From Sceloporus undulatus (lineage: Eukaryota > Chordata > Lepidosauria > Squamata > Phrynosomatidae): a stretch of 64,000 bases of DNA. Location of the stretch: NCBI RefSeq assembly GCF_019175285.1, contig NC_056527.1:104613765-104677764 (forward strand), read 5' to 3'. The translations under genes were made by a program, and so were the position numbers. Below, piece after piece: positions 36,601-44,300 of the stretch; positions within the stretch are counted from its first letter, which is position 1, and each line of letters begins with the position of its first letter. Below the pieces are notes generated by a model that saw only the letters and a program-made list of their open reading frames with translations, was not told where the DNA came from and did not search any database.

Positions 36601-37390
36601 TGTCTTTCCCCACCATAAGTTGTGCTTGTCAGGGCTGATGAGAGGTGCAGTCTAACGCCTGGAGGGCCATATGTTCTCCCTGTCTGCTTTACAAGAAATG
36701 AGATGCCTGAATAATTGGGAATGTCTTTTTAATTGTTTTAAGCATTGTTTCATTGATTAATCTAACCAATTTAGAGTTCCAGAGCAATGGTTAACATTCT
36801 TCTGTTGCACATAGTTTTGAATTATCTCTCTGTGAAACCATTAAGTACACAAACATCCAGACTCAGTGTCTTTTTCCCACACGTTTATGTATGCCAGCTG
36901 AAGCGATAACATATAAACACCTTCCATAGAAAGTTCAGTAGGCCTTATCCCTGCTTGCTCTCTTTCTGCCAACAGAAGCAGAAGAATTTTTAGGTAGGCT
37001 TTTGAATTGTGAATTTTATGGAACGGTAATATTTGTATAAATAATAGTTCTCAAACCTTGACCCTCGCAGTGTTTGGGACTTCAACTCCCAGAAGATCTA
37101 TCCAGCTTGGCCAACAGTCAAGAATTTTGGGAGCTGAAGTCCCAAACATCTGGATGATCAAAGCTTGGGAACCATTGGTAAATGGTGTGCTGTTTTCTAA
37201 TCTTTTTATTTTATTATATTTCTGTTGAAACCACATTTTAAATATGTTTAAGTGTTTTAACTGTAATCTAACATGTTTTTAATAATCATAATGTTTCATT
37301 CCTTTTTAGCTTTTGTACATTAGTGTTTTAGCTATATCTTTTAAAATTATTGTAAGCCACCTTAAATCTCATTTGGGAAAAAGGTGGGAT

Positions 37391-37434
<44 letters not shown>

Positions 37435-40400
37435 AAACACAAATATATAGTTAGACAGCTATATAGCTCTATGTGTAATTTTTTCCCCTTAAAACCCAGG
37501 AGTGGGTGGAGGGCTTTTACATGAGGATTCCATGAAGCTGTAAGAAAATGTTGCAATTAAAATTGGACCATCCAAGCCAGAAAGAGAAGGCAAGATGGTA
37601 TAATGGTTTGAACATTGGATTATGACTCTGGAGAACCCACTCAGCCATAGAAAGACACTGGGTGACCTTGAGAAAGTCACATGCTCTCAGCCTCAGAGGA
37701 AGGCAAAGGCAAGACCCACTCTAAACAATTCTTGCCAAGAAAATCACATGACAGGTTTACCTTTAGATTGCCATAAATCAGAAACAACTTGAAGGCACAA
37801 AATAACAAGCTAGAAAGGCTTCTTGACTGTTAGGCTAGCCTCTAAACATTTGTTAACATTAGCAACTGGTAAAGAGCATTCCTTCTTCTCTGCAAAATGG
37901 TATGTGCTTGTAAGAATGGGTCATTAGTGCCAATCCTCGCTAGTCCAAATGACAGCATCAGAGATTAGCAGAATCAGTAAGAATGATATACAGTCATCCC
38001 TCCATATTTGAGGTTTTGATATTTGCAGATTTGATTTTCACGGATTTCATTAATATGTTCTCTCTAGGACTGTCTAGGTCTTCCAGTGCAACTCTGTGGT
38101 CAACTTTAACTAAAAGTTAAGAATACTCTACTAGGCATTTGTAGCTACTCCAGCGCTGTTCTATGGTTAGTGTATGTTAGACATTGACCACAGAGTTGCA
38201 TTGGAGGACCTAGAGATTCCTAGAGAGGTGTCCTCTCAGGTAAAAACAGTGTTTTTGTTATTTGCGGTTTTTCCATATTCACAGGGGTCTTGTTCCCCTA
38301 ACCCTAGTGAATATGGAGGGACAGCTGTAGTCTCGACAAGGAAGTGCTGAGACTGTGGTGTAACACCAGTCCAATGCCTCTTTGTCCCTTGGGCTCTGCC
38401 TTCACAAATATATTACAATTCTATAAAAACCTTACCATGCTGGACTGAATATCCAGAGACTGGAAAATTTCCTTTTTCAGATTACACTAATCAATATGAC
38501 ATTACAGTACTCATACGTATTGTCATATTAAGTGTCGTATTGAGGATGGAACAAGCTTGTTTTCTGCTGCTCCAGAAAACAGGACACGGAACAATGGATG
38601 CAAGCTACAGGAAAAGAGATTCCACCTAAACATGTTCATTCCTAAGGACTGGAGCACAGCTTTGGTGTAGCTTCTGGCTTCTTAAGATGCATGTGTCATT
38701 TAAACAGCATACCACCAAAGTGACCCGAAGCAACTTTATTTTGGCCTGTCTGTTCAGGCCCTAAGTAGGCTTTTTATTACTGTATGTTATTTACAAAATT
38801 TCCTAACAGGACTTTTAATGAAGGCTTTCTCCAAAACATAATCAAAATAAAGGAAGAGTCTGGAAACAGGACATTCTTTCTGAAGGTATACCAGAATGTC
38901 CTGCATCTCACTCTCTCTCCTGTCTTGTTCACACTGTACAAAAGAAATTCCGTTGCAAGACTGTGATAAGAGTCCTGAAAAGAAACTTTATATAACTTTG
39001 TGGTGGAGTCTCCTTCTTTGTGGTGAGTGCTTTGACTGTTTATTTCTGCATGGCAGGGGGTTGGATTGGGTGGCCCTTGTGGCCTCTTCTAACTCTATGA
39101 TTCTAATTGCCAACATTTGTATGGAGTCTGAATCAGACTTGTTCATCACAGAAAACCTTTATAACTTTGTTGTTGTTACTGTGTGCCTTCATGTTGTTTC
39201 CAACTTAGAGGTTTTCTGGGGCTGAGAGTGTGTGACTTGCCCAAGGTCACCCAGTGGATTTCCATGGCTAAACGGGGAACTGAACCCTGGTATCCAGAGT
39301 CATACTATGAGTCTTAAACTGTCTCTCCATTAAGGTGTCCTGTCCCAGCAGACCATCCTGGCGGACCAGGCATCCTGGGTCACTACTGTCCATCTTTCAT
39401 TCTGCTGTCCTTAACACAATCAAACCCAGAACTTAACTGATCAAAACAGCTCCTTCAGTTTCCCTGTGACAGGCTGCCTAAATTGTGATTGCTCCTTTAT
39501 CTTCCTCTAAATTTCTCCCACATCTTAGTCAAAACAACAAAAAAAAACTTTTCTAATTTAAACAATATAAAAAGTACAGTATTAGCAATTCATTTGCAGA
39601 GCAATTTTAAAAAGCTCAGCAAAATCCCAAGCTGCACAGTAGAGGCCAGGAAAAGCCATCTCTGCAAGGGTTCTCGGGTTCTGGGGCATGGCATCCCCAC
39701 ATCTCTGCTACTCCATCTATTTTACTTCTTAATCCCTCCTGTTTTTAGCACTAGACATCAGGGTGGGGACCAGTAGCGTCACTGCGGGATGCGGGGGTTG
39801 CGGACCACACCAGGCGATACCCCAGAAGGATGTCGCAGGCATTTTTTGGCCCACACAGGAGCTCCTCAAGTTGATGCAGGATCTTCCCAGCCCGAAACCA
39901 GCTTTCCCTGGACTGGGTGGGCTCTCCCCAGGCTGCAGCCGGCTTTCTCTAGGCCCACATCAGCTTTCCCTGGGCCGGGTGGGCTCTACCCAGGCTAGAG
40001 ACAGCTATCTCCAGGCCAGGCCGGCTTTCCCCAGTAAAGGTTCAGTGCTAGGGAATCCTGGGACTGTTAGTTTATTGTGGCACCAGACCTCTTTGATAGA
40101 GAAGGCTAAATATCTAAAAAAAACTACAGTTCCCAGAATTCCCTAGCATTGAGCCAGGGCAGTAAAGGCGGTCTCAAACTGTTTTATTTCTGCAGTGTGT
40201 TTTGGACCCATGAGACAGATCTATAGTTTAACCTGATATAAAGCAGCTTCTTGTGTATTTCAAAGCACCTGTAAGCTGCAACCCCAAATCCTTTAACTAT
40301 AGTTTCTCAACATTGAACTGTAGACCTTTTACATACAAAGCTGATGAACTACTACTACCTGGGCTTTTGGAGAGACATTATTGTCAGAATAGTAGAACAT

Positions 40401-41293
40401 ACTGAAGATCAAGCAGCCTGGCTCAGTTTGGTAGGGATAGGCAACTGCCAATGGCCAGGGGCTATATCTGACCCATTTTATATCCTCCAGGGGTAGAATG
40501 AAACTAGAAGTGACTTGAAAGTTACTTCTGGTTTTCCAAAGATTGTCTCTGGGGCCAGAACAAAGTGTAGGTTATGGCCAAATATCCTTCAAGAGAAGAA
40601 TCATGCACCTTGGAAGCTTCTGGAAGGGTGACATATGGGTCTAGGGCAGAATTTCCCAACCTTTTCTATGTCCCACACCCTTAGGAAATATTTGATTAAT
40701 GTTTGAAACCCCTACAAAAGTAATATTGCATTTGAAGATGAAGAAGTCTTAATTTCTAGTTTTTGAACCACATACAAAACCACAGATTAACAAACTGATT
40801 TTTGAGGGGGGAAAAGCTTTTAATTCAGTTCATAAAATGTAAATCTAAATTAAGCAATTAGGTTTTCTAATTTATTCAGGGGAAAAACCCTAAGTGATGA
40901 CTCCAAGACACAAGGCATTCTTTGTGGCACCCCCTGGGGATTCAGGCACCCTAGATTGGGAACCCCTGGCCTAGGGGCTTGGGAGGCCTGCCCACACTTG
41001 TTAAAAGACACTGCCACCACTACCTTTATTCCTTGGATGTTTGGGAAGCCCAGGGGGTACGTTACACCAGCTGAGCTGATTTTTAAATTGACTGAGTCTG
41101 TAATATAGTCATAATTTTCTGGTTACAAGGGCTGTTAAATAAAAATGACCTCAGGAGGATGCTGAGAATGTGGATTAAACCAAAGGAGGTAAAGGCAAAG
41201 CTTTCTGTTCAAAGTATCTCTTGTCACTCTGATGGACGGGACAGAATTAGCCTCTTTAAGGATTAACAAAACACAAGTAAGAGCCAAGACATG

Positions 41294-41324
<31 letters not shown>

Positions 41325-44300
41325 TCCCGTCCCCATATAGCTTACCTTATATGTCTTGGCGATAATTGAACTGGAGTAGGGTCTAGCTCCATCTGGCAAG
41401 CAGAAAGGGAAAGGAAATGAATAGGGCGGCATCCTATTACTTTTTTAAAAACAAATCAGTTCTCTCTCCCTCTCATGACCCACACATTCCTCCTACCCTT
41501 CTGTTCGAAATTATCACTCAACTCATTTCCCCAAAAGAAGCCAGTGTCTTTCCTACTGTCAGAAGTCACTTGATCCAGCTGACTTACACTCAGAAAATAT
41601 TGCGTCCATTATTCCTGATCCCACCTTTTACTGGAGGACACCAAGTCAGCTAAACAACGTTGGCTTATGGCCAACAGAATAAGACATCATTCTGTGCCTC
41701 CCACCCAAGACACCAAAGCAGCCTGGCTTCTTTTTTACTCACCCTCTTCTTAAACAATCCCAGCCTCTCAAATCTCAGACATGCAAGGCTAAGGCCAAGT
41801 CCTATCTTTTATTTCTTTTTCTCCAGTTCTGACGCTGCTTCAAACTGCAGCTAGCAAAGGCAGGCCAGCAAGGAAAGGGGGGGGGGTGAGCTGTTCCTCC
41901 TCCCCCACCAAACCAGCATCACACAGCCTCTCTTGCTTAATCAGCTTTGTCTGTCTTAAGTCTGTAGGACTTGTGGCTGCTTGGAAAGGTGTGTTCTTTA
42001 CAGTGGCTTTGGAGTGCGGCATGTGCTTGTTGTGGAGCATCAGGTGTGCATCTCCTGGTGTGGGCATCAGGGGGGTAGAACAAGCAAGAGGGAAAGAGTG
42101 CATGTACAAGTACCTAGCTACAGCAGAGCTTGTCCATGTGCACGTGTACATGTATGATCCTGCTTGCACAGAGTGTGAACAAGATCTGGAATGTGGAAGA
42201 AACAAGTGGCATGAGTGGATGTGTGTTCAAGGGCCTAGATGTAACCATCAGGGATGGCTCAATACTTTTTGCTGCCCGAGGTAGTCCAGCAAATCAGGCC
42301 CCCAACCCCACCCCAAATGCATAATATCCAAAGCCAGGCATGTTATTTTGGAACACCTTATCCTCAGCAGCAAAAATATAGTACTGTACTAACACATGAA
42401 ATAACTGTTTGCTGCCTTTTCACAATACCCAAAGTATGCTGCCCATTATACCAAGCTTACTGAACATACAGCAGTTTTATTTATTTATTTATGGGGTTTA
42501 TAGTCTGTCTTTCTTCCAAAATAAGATACAAGGCGACAGAAGATCATTTTAAAGGGATAAAAGTATAACATTAATTACAAAAAGTTAAAAATAATTAAGC
42601 AAACCTAATATCAATACATAGGTTAAAAACAGCATAATTCACACATTTAAAAAGTTATTTTTAATAAAAATATTTATTTTGATGAACATACAACAGTTAT
42701 TCATAGAAGAAGGTGTGCATTTAGGTCACAAATCCTCTGAGCTCAGGTGTCTGCAAATATGCTCACATGTGCCCATGTAAAAGCAGGAGCAAAAATGTTT
42801 ATTTGAAAGGTATGTATGTAATGGTAGATATACAAGGAAAAGCAACTACATATAGCTAAGCATCTAGTACATGTACAAGCTACTATAAATGAACATGAGC
42901 ACCAGAAAATACATTTTCAAAATGCAATACACAGATGCTTGCTTTGCAAGATCAGCATCAGCTTTGTACAGTAGATGCCCATGTGAATGTCAGTCTTTGG
43001 GCTGATGGAGACCCCTCTTTTGATCTGACCTTTGCTCAGGCAACAAACTGATACTGAATAGTCCTGATTCCAACAGTGAAAGTTCCACTTAACTACAGTT
43101 AGAGAGTGGAAAAATTACATCTAGAATCCCCTGCCTGCATAACCAGTAATGTTACCAAGATGCCTAATGTGGCCAATTCCAATCCATAAAGTCTTTATTA
43201 CAGTCCAGAGACCCAGTAAAATCAATTTCCAGCATCTAAAATAAATTAGAAACTTGCAATAACCTTTTCAAAAGTCATTTAGGTGACTGACCATCAGTGC
43301 ATTTATGTGACACCAGTGAATTCTGTACATTGAGATGCTATGAAAAGGTACCTTCCTTTTGCTCATCACCAATCACTTTTATAGGTTAGGTTTCCTCAAT
43401 CTGGCACCGTTTATATTTATTGGACTACAAATCCCATCATCTTGCATCAGTGAGCATCCACTAGAGAACACAGGCAAAACTAGATTCCATTCTCTCAATA
43501 GATTGGATTGTAAATTCCATTATTTCAGTCAGCATGCGTGAGTTCGATTTCAGGATTCCAAGGCTGACTCAGCCTTCCATCCTTTCGTAAATTGGTAAAA
43601 TGAGCACCCATCTTGTTGGGGGCAATTGGCTTACAAATTGTAAACTGCTTAGAGAGTGCTGAGTTCACTATTAAGCAGTATAGAAATGTAAATGCTATTG
43701 CTATTGCATGTCCATGCTGACTGAGATAATGGGAGCTATAATCCAACACAACTATAAAGCACTGTTTTGGAAGGCTGTCAGGATTATCTCCTCTACTTTC
43801 TCAACCCTATTCTTATTTTTTTTAAAGCACACTAGGATGTCTCTCTCTCACACACAAATCACATGCACACATATACACACATATGTACTCAAACTGAATT
43901 TAAAAACAAACAAACTGGTCTCCAACCATACCTCCTTCAAAGATGTCAGCCTTTTTGGCACACTAGGATTATTATTACAACTGACCATGGTTCAAGGTAG
44001 ATTTTCCCCCCCTCTCCAGGAATCCACTGCAACATATATTACTCAACATATAATCAAACATGTGTTGTGCAACACAGTCTGCTCAGGTTTTGCAAGGATG
44101 TCCCAAATTCTCAGACAATATTACTACTGGTGTAGAACAAAATTCCCTACCTGAGGTCAGCAGATGAGCTAGAATTAAACATTCGTAATGCTGTTTTTAA
44201 TAATAAAAAAGGTTGTTTTTTTTTCTCCTCCTGCAACTCACGGCGACTACTTTAAACTCTAGTTGATTTGGTGACCAGGGAGGGGTTGCTAAATATATTC

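Noticed and set aside
41840-42320. Coding exon on either strand in TULP2 intron 1 (frames of 121-132 residues)
   Set aside because: No homology, no matching acceptor/donor pair, and inserting it would break the exact phase agreement between TULP2 exons 1 and 2.
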